Assembly: GCF_000744605.1 (NCBI RefSeq)
Contig: NZ_JQMG01000001.1
Coordinates: 248,001-312,000, forward strand
DNA length: 64,000 nucleotides
Source of the DNA: Methylotenera sp. L2L1
GTDB taxonomy: Bacteria; Pseudomonadota; Gammaproteobacteria; Burkholderiales; Methylophilaceae
Direction of reading: 5' to 3'
A program made the position numbers and the translations under genes. Positions within the stretch are counted from its first letter, which is position 1. The number at the start of each line of letters is the position of its first letter. Shown piece by piece: positions 25,893-39,268 of this stretch. The notes beneath the pieces are model-generated. The model saw only the letters and a list, made by a program, of their open reading frames with translations. It ran no database searches and had not been told where the DNA came from.

Positions 25893-27197
25893 TTAACCAC
25901 GCATCAGCGCTTCAATATCCACAATTGATTTGGGCGCTGCTACTGTTAAAACCTCACACCCAGCATCGGTCACCAACACATCATCTTCTATGCGAATACC
26001 GATATTCCAAAAATTCTCAGGCACATTATCTGCTGGTCTAATATAGCAGCCAGGCTCCACGGTGAGTGTCATCCCTGCCTTTAACTTACGCCAATCGCCA
26101 GATTTATCTTTATACTCACCAGCGTCATGCACATCCAAACCTAGCCAGTGCCCAGTTCTGTGCATATAGAACTGACGATAAGCGCCAGTTTCCAGCACAG
26201 CGTCTTTGCTGCCTTGACACAGTTTCATATCAATAAAGCCTTGCACTAAAACATCTAACGCTGCCTCATGCGGCGAGTTCCAATGATTTTCTGCTGTGAC
26301 CTGTGTAATTGCCGCCGCTTGTGCAGCTAAGACTAAATCATATACATCTCTTTGCGCTGCACTAAACTTACCGTTCACAGGAAAAGTGCGTGTAATATCA
26401 GAAGCATATCCATCCAACTCACACCCAGCGTCAATCAGCAACAAATCTCCATCTTTCAATACAGCATTATTGGCGTTGTAGTGTAAAGTGCAAGCATTAG
26501 CTCCCCCTGCCACGATGCTGGTGTAAGCTGGTGCCTGTGCACCAGAGCGATAGAATTCATGGAGAAATTCCGCCTCAACCTCATACTCCATTTGACCTGC
26601 GCGCACATATTGCATCGCGCGCGCATGGGCCCGTGAAGCAATGTTGGCAGACTGTCGCATCAGGTCTAATTCGTAGCTAGATTTATAAAGCCGCATCTCA
26701 TCTACTAACTTACGCACATCCAAGATACCATCTGGCACACTAGCACCGCTTCTGGCTTGCGCTTTCACTTGATTTAACCAAGTGGTGACACGGGCATCCC
26801 AAGCAACATCAGCACCTAAGCTATAAAACAATTGGGGTTGATTTGCCAATAACTTAGGCATCAGTTCATCTAAGGCATTAAAACTATAGGCCTGATCAAA
26901 ACCAAACTCATGCTTTGCAGCGTCTGGTCCGTAGCGAAAACCATCCCAAATCTCACGCTCAATATCTTTATCACGACAGAAAAGTATCGATTTATTGTCT
27001 TCCCCTGCGATTAGCACTAACAAGGCCTCTGGCTCTTTAAATCCAGTTAGGTAATAAAAGTAGCTATCAAACCGATATGAGTAATGACTATCACGGTTCC
27101 GGATCAGCTCTGGTGAGGTTGGCACAATGGCAATACCGTCACCCATCGCATTTATCAGCTGATGACGGCGCGCTTTAAATTCATTTAAATTAAACAT
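25893..27197 (-). CDS. pepP: Xaa-Pro aminopeptidase (PepP)
   Basis: Removes N-terminal residues before proline. 434 residues: an N-terminal creatinase-like domain (SPELIRNRDSHYSYRFDSYFYYLTGF) and a pita-bread metalloprotease domain. The metal ligands are recognisable in LLIDAGCELDGYASDITRTF, HRTGHWLGLDVHD, VEPGCY and GIRIEDDVLVT. ATG at 27197. It is 3 nt ahead of ubiH, an old conserved pepP-ubiH pairing. Confidence 0.95.
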   Translation of the reverse strand: MFNLNEFKARRHQLINAMGDGIAIVPTSPELIRNRDSHYSYRFDSYFYYLTGFKEPEALLVLIAGEDNKSILFCRDKDIEREIWDGFRYGPDAAKHEFGFDQAYSFNALDELMPKLLANQPQLFYSLGADVAWDARVTTWLNQVKAQARSGASVPDGILDVRKLVDEMRLYKSSYELDLMRQSANIASRAHARAMQYVRAGQMEYEVEAEFLHEFYRSGAQAPAYTSIVAGGANACTLHYNANNAVLKDGDLLLIDAGCELDGYASDITRTFPVNGKFSAAQRDVYDLVLAAQAAAITQVTAENHWNSPHEAALDVLVQGFIDMKLCQGSKDAVLETGAYRQFYMHRTGHWLGLDVHDAGEYKDKSGDWRKLKAGMTLTVEPGCYIRPADNVPENFWNIGIRIEDDVLVTDAGCEVLTVAAPKSIVDIEALMRG

Positions 27198-27242
27198 GTT
27201 AGGTTAGTTTCTTTTCTTAGCTTTTAACTATGACCAAGGCTT

Positions 27243-27941
<699 letters not shown>

Positions 27942-27971
27942 TCATTATCTGGTTTTACTGCAGATGACTAA

Positions 27972-29057
27972 CTAAAAGGTATAACCGACTTGTGGTGTTG
28001 TACCTTCAAAACTCTCTAATAAGCGCAGCATTGGTTTTAACTCAATATAGCGCTCGCACACCTTACGCAAATACGTCATGACAAGCGGCATATCTTTCAA
28101 ATAACCGTCTTTACCATCACGATGGTAAAGCCTTGCAAAAATACCCAACACTTTAATATGGCGTTGCGCGCCCATGTACTCGAAATCACGATAAAACTCG
28201 CTAAAGTCGTCAGGCACGGGAAGGTTTGCTTTTCGTGCAGCTTGCCAGTAGCGTACACACCAATCAATAATCTGCTCTTCTTCCCAGCCGATATAGGCAT
28301 CCTTCAACAAAGACACTAAGTCATAGGTAATCGGACCATATACCGCGTCCTGAAAGTCCAACACGCCGGGATTATCTGCACAAACCATCAAGTTGCGCGC
28401 ATGGTAGTCCCGATGCACATATACCTTACCTTGAGCCAAAATGTTTTGATTCAGTATTTCAAACGTTTTATGTAGGACGGCTTGCCATTTTTCATCTAAC
28501 GTAACATTGAGGTGCTTGCTGATATACCAATCTGGAAACAGTTGCATTTCACGCGTGAGTAGTGCCGCATCATAATCAGGTAGTACATCAGGCTTGCTCG
28601 CTAACTGTAACTTAATCAGCGCCATATTGGCATCATGATATAAATTCGGTGCGCTTCCTTTATTTAACTGGCTTAAATAAGTCACGTCACCCAAATCGCT
28701 CAACAATAGAAAACCATGCACTAAATCCTGAGCAATCACTTTTGGCACATGCATACCAGCGTCACCAAACAGCGCTGCGACTCTCACAAAAGGCTCACAA
28801 TTTTCTTGTGGTGGTGGCGCATCCATTGCGATTAGCGTCTCTTCCGCACCGTTATCTGAAACTAGATGCACTCTAAAATAACGCCTAAAGCTTGCATCGG
28901 CAGAAGCAGTGCTTAACCTAAACTCTGTATGCTTTAATGTAGTTGCTAACCATTCACTTAATTGCTGCTGCCTAACATCTTGTTGACCGTTATTCACATC
29001 TATCTTTCTAAATATTGATATATCTTGAGACCATGTATCGTTAACACTTCTATCCAA
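27972..29057 (-). CDS. amgK: N-acetylmuramate/N-acetylglucosamine anomeric kinase AmgK
   Basis: Phosphorylates MurNAc (and GlcNAc) at C1 in peptidoglycan recycling. A protein of about 340-360 residues with an aminoglycoside-phosphotransferase fold: an ATP lobe, then the catalytic VHRDYHARNLM near residue 210 and VLDFQDAVYGPITYDLVSLLKD near 232. The pairing with murU is what separates it from other APH-type kinases. TTG at 29057 is the longest start, and a GTG about 20 codons in is a good alternative. It diverges from lptD, a conserved arrangement. Confidence 0.87.
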   Translation of the reverse strand: MDRSVNDTWSQDISIFRKIDVNNGQQDVRQQQLSEWLATTLKHTEFRLSTASADASFRRYFRVHLVSDNGAEETLIAMDAPPPQENCEPFVRVAALFGDAGMHVPKVIAQDLVHGFLLLSDLGDVTYLSQLNKGSAPNLYHDANMALIKLQLASKPDVLPDYDAALLTREMQLFPDWYISKHLNVTLDEKWQAVLHKTFEILNQNILAQGKVYVHRDYHARNLMVCADNPGVLDFQDAVYGPITYDLVSLLKDAYIGWEEEQIIDWCVRYWQAARKANLPVPDDFSEFYRDFEYMGAQRHIKVLGIFARLYHRDGKDGYLKDMPLVMTYLRKVCERYIELKPMLRLLESFEGTTPQVGYTF

Positions 29058-29279
29058 GTATAATTTGCGTTTAATTACAGATTAATACTGAACAACTTAA
29101 AATTTCTTGCCAAAATTTGAGAATATCTATCCCAAGCTTAGCTAATTGCATGATCAATTTTTTGATTGCCAAAAACTGCAATATATGAGATTTTAACATT
29201 GATAAAATAAAACAGTTTACCTATATACAGTGCTTCTAATTTCATCGTTAAACTCTATACATCACCCGATGGCTCGTTC

Positions 29280-31661
29280 ATGCTAAAAAGTCGTTTTTTA
29301 GCTGCTATCTCTCCTATTGTATTTGCATACGCATTGCAATCGCACGCCAACGAAAATGCACTACCAGAGGCTGCACAATCAGAGAACTTACCTATTAACG
29401 AGCAAGAGGCTGGCGGCATCGTCATCGATGGCGACAAACTAGAACTTCACCTTGATAGAAAGATGAGAGCAATAGGTAATGCCGCGATCCATCAGGGCGA
29501 CCAAAGTGCTTATGGCGACCTCATTGAATACAATGTACAAAACGATGAGTTACATGTCACAGGCAATGCCCGCATTGAAGTTGGCAATGCAAAAATAACA
29601 GGCCCTGAATTGCGCATGCGACTTTCAGAAAGCATTGGTGAAATGCGTGACGCATCAATCATCATGCAAAAACAGCCTAGCGCACCTGAACGCCTAGATG
29701 ACACAGCCTCAACGTCGCAACCAAACAACAAACAAAATCAATATATAGAAAATCATGATCGAGCGAATGCATTTTTAGATGATGCAACCGGGACGAACAA
29801 TTTCAGCGGCAATCAATTGTCATCAAGACCGTCTACGGTTCGTGGCAATGCGGAAGCCATTTACTTTGATGGCGAAGACAGAAAGCGCATGGTAGACGCA
29901 CGTTACACAACCTGCCCGGCTGGCACAGATGACTGGTACATCAAAGCAAGCGAAATAACACTTAACGACTACACCAGTTCTGGTAGCGCTAAAAATGCCT
30001 ACATTGAATTCAAAGGCGTACCGCTTATCTATACACCATGGATAGATTTCTCATTCAATAATCAACGCAAAAGCGGATTGCTTGCACCTACCATTGGTAG
30101 CACAAGTCGCAGCGGTTTTGAGGTATTAACACCATTCTACTGGAATATCGCACCTAATATGGACGCCACACTCGCAGTACGTGCCCTGAGCAAACGCGGC
30201 GTGCAATTGCAGGGGGAGTTTAGGTACTTAGAGGAAAACTTTTCCGGTACAAACAGTGTGGAATATTTGCCTAGCGACAGCCTCAGTAATGAAACGCGTT
30301 ATTTCGCAAATTTAAAACACCAGCACCAACTTGGTAACGGATGGTCAGCTGGTTATAGCGTTGAAAAAGTATCAGATAACGAGTATTTCTCAGAGCTTTC
30401 TACACGAATTGTCACCACAAGCCGTATTAACTTGCCGCAACAGTTTAACGTTGATTATGCAGATGATACTTGGCGCTTCAATGCCATTGCCCAAAAGTTT
30501 CAAACCCTAGACAACCTATCTTACCCATATGAGCGTCTACCGCAAATGACGCTGATAGGTGACAAATACTATGGTGATGTAAACCTAAACTTATATAGTC
30601 AGCTCGTAGCATTCGACAACAATCAAAACAGCTCGACCAGACCAACCGGCACTCGCGTAACAGTCTACCCGAGCGTTACCGTGCCATTTACCCAATCTTA
30701 TGGTTACATCACCCCTAAATTTGGCATACATCACACAAGCTATAATTTAGACAATGTGACTGCTAATCAAGGCTCACAGCAACGGACACTACCAATATTT
30801 AGCTTAGATAGTGGTTTATATTTTGATCGTGACTTCCACATTGCAAATCGGGCATATTCACAAACGATTGAACCTCGTTTGTTCTATGTTTACATTCCAG
30901 ACCGTAATCAATCCAAGATTCCTGTATTCGATAGCAGTGTGACCGACACAAATTTTTCTACATTGTTCATGGAAAATCAGTTTACGGGCAATGACCGCAT
31001 CAATGACGCAAATCAGTTAAGCTTCGCGTTAACTACACGTTTTATTGAAAGTAGCAGCGGTACGGAACGTTTGTCAGCCTCCATTGGTCAACGTTATTAT
31101 TTTTCTGACCAAGAAGTTGCATTGGATTATAACAATCTATCATCATTCCGCAGAAGCAACAGTTCAGACGTCATTGCTGGCATTACTGGCCAATTAAAAA
31201 ACAGCTGGAGAATCGATACATTCTGGCAATACAACACGGATGACTCATCCGCAGTTAGAACAACGATGACTGGACGTTACAACCCGGAGCCCGGAAAAAC
31301 GCTGAATTTAAGCTATAGCTATCGAAAAGACTTATTAGACCAATTCAACATTTCAAGCCAATGGCCACTAAGTAAAGGTTGGTACGGTATTGGCCGGGTC
31401 AACTATTCACTTCGTGAAAAAAGTATCATCGAAACGCTGGCAGGTTTAGAGTATGATGCAGGTTGCTGGCAAGCACGTGGTGTAGTTCAGCGCGTTAGTA
31501 CGGCAACCGCAGATGCAAACTATGCATTCTTTTTCCAACTTGAACTAGGCGGACTAGCTTCTATTGGCGCCAACCCATTATCAGTAATTAAGCGAAATAT
31601 TCCAGGCTATGTGAGCTCAAGCTTCATTCCTGACAACCCACAACAATCATATTACGAGTAA
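29280..31661 (+). CDS. lptD: LPS-assembly outer-membrane protein LptD
   Basis: The outer-membrane translocon that inserts lipopolysaccharide. 793 residues: a signal peptide (cleavage near QSHA, residue 22), an N-terminal jelly-roll OstA domain about 45-225 (IVIDGDKLELHLDRKM and repeats) and a C-terminal barrel with alternating strands. Only two cysteines exist in the sequence, Cys212 and Cys729, one in each domain, whereas E. coli LptD has four. They could form the one interdomain disulfide required. ATG at 29280, followed by surA 2 nt later. LptE is at 38753. Confidence 0.95.
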   Translation: MLKSRFLAAISPIVFAYALQSHANENALPEAAQSENLPINEQEAGGIVIDGDKLELHLDRKMRAIGNAAIHQGDQSAYGDLIEYNVQNDELHVTGNARIEVGNAKITGPELRMRLSESIGEMRDASIIMQKQPSAPERLDDTASTSQPNNKQNQYIENHDRANAFLDDATGTNNFSGNQLSSRPSTVRGNAEAIYFDGEDRKRMVDARYTTCPAGTDDWYIKASEITLNDYTSSGSAKNAYIEFKGVPLIYTPWIDFSFNNQRKSGLLAPTIGSTSRSGFEVLTPFYWNIAPNMDATLAVRALSKRGVQLQGEFRYLEENFSGTNSVEYLPSDSLSNETRYFANLKHQHQLGNGWSAGYSVEKVSDNEYFSELSTRIVTTSRINLPQQFNVDYADDTWRFNAIAQKFQTLDNLSYPYERLPQMTLIGDKYYGDVNLNLYSQLVAFDNNQNSSTRPTGTRVTVYPSVTVPFTQSYGYITPKFGIHHTSYNLDNVTANQGSQQRTLPIFSLDSGLYFDRDFHIANRAYSQTIEPRLFYVYIPDRNQSKIPVFDSSVTDTNFSTLFMENQFTGNDRINDANQLSFALTTRFIESSSGTERLSASIGQRYYFSDQEVALDYNNLSSFRRSNSSDVIAGITGQLKNSWRIDTFWQYNTDDSSAVRTTMTGRYNPEPGKTLNLSYSYRKDLLDQFNISSQWPLSKGWYGIGRVNYSLREKSIIETLAGLEYDAGCWQARGVVQRVSTATADANYAFFFQLELGGLASIGANPLSVIKRNIPGYVSSSFIPDNPQQSYYE

Positions 31662-31663
31662 TT

Positions 31664-32965
31664 ATGTTGCGTAACTTTATTAAAATTTCATTCTTGATTG
31701 CATTAAGTTTTAACCAATACAGCGCATTAGCTGCTGATGTGGTCAAAATGGATCGCATCGTTGCAGTTGTTGACCAAACAGTGATTACCGAACAAGAGCT
31801 AGAAAGCCGCATCACCTCGCTTAGCGCTCAATTGCGCAAACAAGGCACAGAGCTCCCAGAAGAAAGTATTCTGCGTAAACAAATTCTAGAACGTTTGATT
31901 TCGGATGCGCTTCAACTGCAATATGCCGCACAAACGGGGATTAAAGTGGATGACACGCAACTCGATAAAACGATAGAGCGCATCGCCGAGCAGAATAAAA
32001 TGACGATTCGTCAATTTCACGACGCACTTAACCAAGATGGTATTAGCATCCGTAAATTTAGAGCCGACATCCGCAACGAAATCATCATCGCCAGATTGCG
32101 TGAGCGCGAGGTAGAAAGCCGAGTTAATGTCAGCGAGTCAGAAATCGACAACTACTTAACAACCCAGGCTTCAAGTAATCAAAATCAAGATGAGTATGAA
32201 ATCTCTCACATTCTTATCCGCGTGCCAGAAGAGGCCGCGCCAGAAGATGTACAAAAGGCAAAAACAAAAGTAGATGAAGCATTAGCAGCACTAGAAGCTG
32301 GCACAAGCTTTGCAAAAGTATCGGCTAGCTTCTCAGACGCACCAAATGCATTAGAAGGTGGCAATATCGGCTGGAAATCAGGCTCACAAGTACCAACCTT
32401 GTTTTTAGACGCCTTAAAAACGATGCAAAAAGGCGATGTTTCAACCGCATTGCGTAGCCCTAATGGGTTTCACATTCTGAAAGTGAACGACAAGCGCGGT
32501 GGCAGCTCTCCGCTCATCATTGAACAAACGCATGCACGTCACATTCTGATTAAGCTTTCTGAAATCATGTCTGAGAAAGACGCAAAGCAGAAAATGGATG
32601 GCATTAAAGAGCGCCTTGATAATGGTGAGAAATTTGAAGTACTCGCTCGCCAATTTTCAGAAGATGGCACCGCATCGAATGGTGGCGACTTAGGCTGGGT
32701 CAACCCGGGCGACACCGTACCTCAATTTGAAAAAGCGATGAATACGCTGAAACAAGATGAAATCAGTGAACCTGTACTCAGCCCTTTTGGCTGGCATGTG
32801 ATTCAGGTGATAGAACGTCGAAAACAAGACATGAGTAAAGAGGCTGCGCGTTTAAAAGCACGCCAAGAAATTCGTACAAGAAAAGCGGATGAAGCTTATC
32901 AAGACTGGGTACGTGAACTTCGAGATCGCGCTTTCGTAGAACTCCGACTTGAAGATAAGTTTTAA
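31664..32965 (+). CDS. surA: Periplasmic chaperone/peptidyl-prolyl isomerase SurA
   Basis: Folds outer-membrane proteins, including LptD. 433 residues: a signal peptide (FIKISFLIALSFNQYSALA), a SurA N-terminal chaperone domain (MDRIVAVVDQTVITEQEL from about 27), and two parvulin domains, near 175-275 (EISHILIRVPEEA) and 285-385 (ARHILIKLSEIMSEKD). Start codon 2 nt behind lptD, so it is coupled; pdxA follows. The lptD-surA-pdxA-rsmA order is a long-standing proteobacterial operon. Confidence 0.97.
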   Translation: MLRNFIKISFLIALSFNQYSALAADVVKMDRIVAVVDQTVITEQELESRITSLSAQLRKQGTELPEESILRKQILERLISDALQLQYAAQTGIKVDDTQLDKTIERIAEQNKMTIRQFHDALNQDGISIRKFRADIRNEIIIARLREREVESRVNVSESEIDNYLTTQASSNQNQDEYEISHILIRVPEEAAPEDVQKAKTKVDEALAALEAGTSFAKVSASFSDAPNALEGGNIGWKSGSQVPTLFLDALKTMQKGDVSTALRSPNGFHILKVNDKRGGSSPLIIEQTHARHILIKLSEIMSEKDAKQKMDGIKERLDNGEKFEVLARQFSEDGTASNGGDLGWVNPGDTVPQFEKAMNTLKQDEISEPVLSPFGWHVIQVIERRKQDMSKEAARLKARQEIRTRKADEAYQDWVRELRDRAFVELRLEDKF

Positions 32966-33009
32966 TAGTACTAAATTTAACAGTACTCATTTAATCGCAC
33001 TAATCAAAA

Positions 33010-34026
33010 GTGACAAAACCATTACCACGTATTGCTGTAACTGCAGGTGAGCCTGCTGGCATCGGCCCAGACCTATGCGTTATGTTGGCACATCAACCAC
33101 TTGGTGCACAGTTAGTGGTAGTTGCTAACGCAGAGATGTTGCAGGCACGTGCTAAATCGCTAAATCTCACACTAAATACTGTGTCATATGATGCAAGCAT
33201 CAATCAAGTACACGCAGGAAGCGGCTCACTTACCGTTTTAGATCAAGCAACAAAAGATCAGGTCATTGCAGGCCAGCTCAATACAAGCAATAGTAGTTAC
33301 GTACTAGAAACCTTAAAAAAGGCTGCTTTAGGTTGCTTAAAAGGTGAGTTTGATGCCATGGTCACAGCACCTGTTCATAAAGGCATTATTAACGATGCTG
33401 GTATCGCTTTCAGCGGCCATACTGAGTTCTTGGCAGAATTAACCAATACAGCACAAGTGGTGATGATGTTGGTCGCGGGCAATCAGTCAGACAGTATGCG
33501 TGTTGCGCTTGCCACTACGCACCTAGCGTTAAAAGATGTACCGCAGGCCATCACCAAAAAAAGTCTAGAAACGACTATACGTATTTTGCATCATGATTTG
33601 GTGAATAAATTTGGTATTCCGAATCCACGTATTTTAGTAGCGGGACTAAATCCTCACGCTGGAGAAGACGGTTATCTGGGCCGTGAAGAAATAGAAGTGA
33701 TTAACCCAGTACTAATGAGCCTGCGCAAAGAAGGTATGAACCTAATTGGCGCATTGCCTGCTGACACCTTATTTGCAAAACACCATTTGAAAAATGCAGA
33801 TGCTGTTTTAGCGATGTATCACGATCAAGGACTACCAGTGTTAAAACATGCAAGCTTTGGTGAAGGCGTTAACGTGACATTGGGCTTACCCATTATCCGC
33901 ACCTCCGTCGATCATGGCACGGCGCTAGATTTAGCCGGTACCGGCAAGATTGAAATTGGCAGTTTACTTGCAGCTATTGAACTGGCAATTCAACTCACCA
34001 AAAACAAACCATCCAGTGCGAAGTAA
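33010..34026 (+). CDS. pdxA: 4-hydroxythreonine-4-phosphate dehydrogenase PdxA
   Basis: Oxidises 4-phosphohydroxythreonine in pyridoxal phosphate synthesis. 338 residues starting with the family pattern PRIAVTAGEPAGIGPDL. Metal and substrate motifs are FSGHTEFLAEL near residue 135, NPHAGEDGYLG near 217, and DHGTALDLAGTG near 300. GTG start at 33010. Third gene of the lptD-surA-pdxA-rsmA operon. Confidence 0.96.
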   Translation: MTKPLPRIAVTAGEPAGIGPDLCVMLAHQPLGAQLVVVANAEMLQARAKSLNLTLNTVSYDASINQVHAGSGSLTVLDQATKDQVIAGQLNTSNSSYVLETLKKAALGCLKGEFDAMVTAPVHKGIINDAGIAFSGHTEFLAELTNTAQVVMMLVAGNQSDSMRVALATTHLALKDVPQAITKKSLETTIRILHHDLVNKFGIPNPRILVAGLNPHAGEDGYLGREEIEVINPVLMSLRKEGMNLIGALPADTLFAKHHLKNADAVLAMYHDQGLPVLKHASFGEGVNVTLGLPIIRTSVDHGTALDLAGTGKIEIGSLLAAIELAIQLTKNKPSSAK

Positions 34027-34062
34027 CCACGCACATGCATTTATCCACGATTGACTAACGCT

Positions 34063-34842
34063 ATGAAACACATTGCAAAAAAACGCTTCGGCCAAAACTT
34101 CCTGACTGACCAAGGCGTTATTTCTAGCTTGGTTGAAGCTATTTCGCCCAAGAAAGATGACCTCATGGTGGAGATTGGCCCTGGCCTAGGCGCATTAACA
34201 AAACCGTTAATGCAACAATTAGAGATGCTGCATGTAGTGGAAGTAGATCGTGACATCATTGCTTGGATGGAGAAAGCATATGCTCACAACAAAATCACCA
34301 TCCATAATTCAGATGCGCTCAAGTTTGATTTTTCTAGTCTAGGTAGCGCAATCCGTGTGGTTGGCAACTTGCCTTACAATATTTCTACACCTATCTTGTT
34401 TCATCTACTTGATAACGCCACTGCAATCATCGATATGCACTTTATGCTGCAAAAAGAAGTCGTAGAACGCATGGTGGCAGCACCGTCTACAGCCGCTTAT
34501 GGGCGACTCAGCGTTATGTTGCAATACCGGCTGCAAATGGAATATCTGTTCACCGTGCCGCCTGAGGCCTTTGACCCTGCGCCTAAAGTCGAGTCCGCAT
34601 TTGTCCGCTGTGTCCCACATGCATCTTTACCATATACCGCCAATGATGAAACCCTATTTGCACAAATAGTCACGGCTGCATTTGGTCAACGCAGAAAAAC
34701 ACTGCGCAACACGCTCAAAGGCTTATTAGATGACGAAGGATTTGAAGCCGTAGGTATTGACTCACAACTTCGTGCTGAAAACTTAAGCGTTGCAGAGTTT
34801 GTGAATATCAGTAACTACTTAAGCCAGAAAATTAAGGGTTAA
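34063..34842 (+). CDS. rsmA: 16S rRNA (adenine-1518/1519-N6)-dimethyltransferase
   Basis: Dimethylates two adjacent adenines near the 3' end of 16S rRNA. It has the KKRFGQNFLTDQGV start, SAM motif I VEIGPGLGALTKPL near residue 40, VEVDRDI for motif II and NLPYNISTPI near 104 for the catalytic motif IV. ATG at 34063 is the family start; the frame is open four codons further to TTG 34051. Loss of this gene (ksgA) gives kasugamycin resistance in E. coli. Closes the four-gene lpt-rsm operon. Confidence 0.95.
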   Translation: MKHIAKKRFGQNFLTDQGVISSLVEAISPKKDDLMVEIGPGLGALTKPLMQQLEMLHVVEVDRDIIAWMEKAYAHNKITIHNSDALKFDFSSLGSAIRVVGNLPYNISTPILFHLLDNATAIIDMHFMLQKEVVERMVAAPSTAAYGRLSVMLQYRLQMEYLFTVPPEAFDPAPKVESAFVRCVPHASLPYTANDETLFAQIVTAAFGQRRKTLRNTLKGLLDDEGFEAVGIDSQLRAENLSVAEFVNISNYLSQKIKG

Positions 34843-34914
34843 ATGATCAATATCAACAAGCGATTAAACCAATTAATTGTCTTGGCATTAATGAAGTCAA
34901 TTAACCAGTTTTAA

Positions 34915-35652
<738 letters not shown>

Positions 35653-35721
35653 AATCTAACTTAACAATCGTAATAAATGATTTTAAAATAGGTCAGTAAA
35701 CTAGCTACAGGAGAGGTCTTG

Positions 35722-36042
35722 ATGCTTAAGAAAACATTTGATGATGAAATGCTCGAACGTATTATTGAGGCCTCTCTTATTTATATGTGTGCATGCCCAG
35801 CACAAGTCGCAAAAGAACTTTTAGACATGCGGCAACTTTATACCTATCAACAAAACTGCTTGAGTAACAACCCATTAAACACTAAAGTACATGAGCTAAT
35901 TGCCGAGACGGTAAGTGTTAATCATGAGCGCATGGAGGTCACTTTAGATTCAATTCTCACACTCGAAAACTGGGACCGTAAAACCTTGCAGATGCCAGAA
36001 GGTTTAAGAAAATTAAGAGATAAATTAATCGAAGAGTCGTAA
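35722..36042 (+). CDS. Conserved small protein of unknown function
   Basis: 106 residues, no signal peptide or membrane segment. It is acidic-helical (DDEMLERIIEASLIYMC) with a CACPAQVAKELLDMRQLY stretch and a third Cys in YQQNCLS, then ENWDRKTLQMP near the end. The strong ribosome site AGGAGAGG ends about 5 nt before ATG 35722, supporting expression. I do not recognise a function. Similar CxCPAQV proteins occur in betaproteobacteria from memory. The close cysteines could bind metal or form a disulfide in the cytoplasm; this is speculation. It lies 66 nt behind adk. Confidence 0.7.
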   Translation: MLKKTFDDEMLERIIEASLIYMCACPAQVAKELLDMRQLYTYQQNCLSNNPLNTKVHELIAETVSVNHERMEVTLDSILTLENWDRKTLQMPEGLRKLRDKLIEES

Positions 36043-38749
<2,707 letters not shown>

Positions 38750-38752
38750 ACC

Positions 38753-39259
38753 ATGCAATACCTGAACTTAACATTTATACGTCAATTAAGTTGGGTCATT
38801 TTAACCACCATGCTGATTTCAGCATGTGGTTTTCAATTGCGTGGCACAGCACCTTTATCATTCACAAAACTGCACATGCAAGGAGCAGAACTCAGCATTA
38901 AAAAAGATCTAAAACGTGCGCTTGAAGTGAATGGTGTTAAGGTCGTTGATCAAGCTGAAGATGCAGAGATGCTACTTGAACTGGTGAATGAAACAAGTGA
39001 AAAACGCATTCTATCGTTAAGTGGCGGCGGCTTGGTGCGTGAGTTTGAATTGTACTACTCTGTTAATTTTAGGACGCGAGCTCAGAACAATCCATTGTGG
39101 GGAAGAACGCAAACCATACAAATACGCAGAGACTTTTCATATAACGATAACGCTTTGCTAGGCAAGGCGGAGGAAGAAGCTGGGCTAAATCTAGATATGC
39201 GTAAAGAGTCGGTTCGGGCTATATTACGTAGACTATCTGCGACCAATCCTGAGAAGTAA
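38753..39259 (+). CDS. lptE: LPS-assembly lipoprotein LptE
   Basis: Outer-membrane lipoprotein that plugs the LptD barrel. 168 residues with a signal peptide ending in lipobox ISAC then GFQLRG, the usual LptE start of the mature chain. The fold pattern FELYYSVNFRTR and RRDFSYND is typical of the family. The leuS-lptE-holA order is conserved across proteobacteria. ATG 3 nt behind leuS. Confidence 0.93.
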   Translation: MQYLNLTFIRQLSWVILTTMLISACGFQLRGTAPLSFTKLHMQGAELSIKKDLKRALEVNGVKVVDQAEDAEMLLELVNETSEKRILSLSGGGLVREFELYYSVNFRTRAQNNPLWGRTQTIQIRRDFSYNDNALLGKAEEEAGLNLDMRKESVRAILRRLSATNPEK

Positions 39260-39268
39260 CGACTCACA

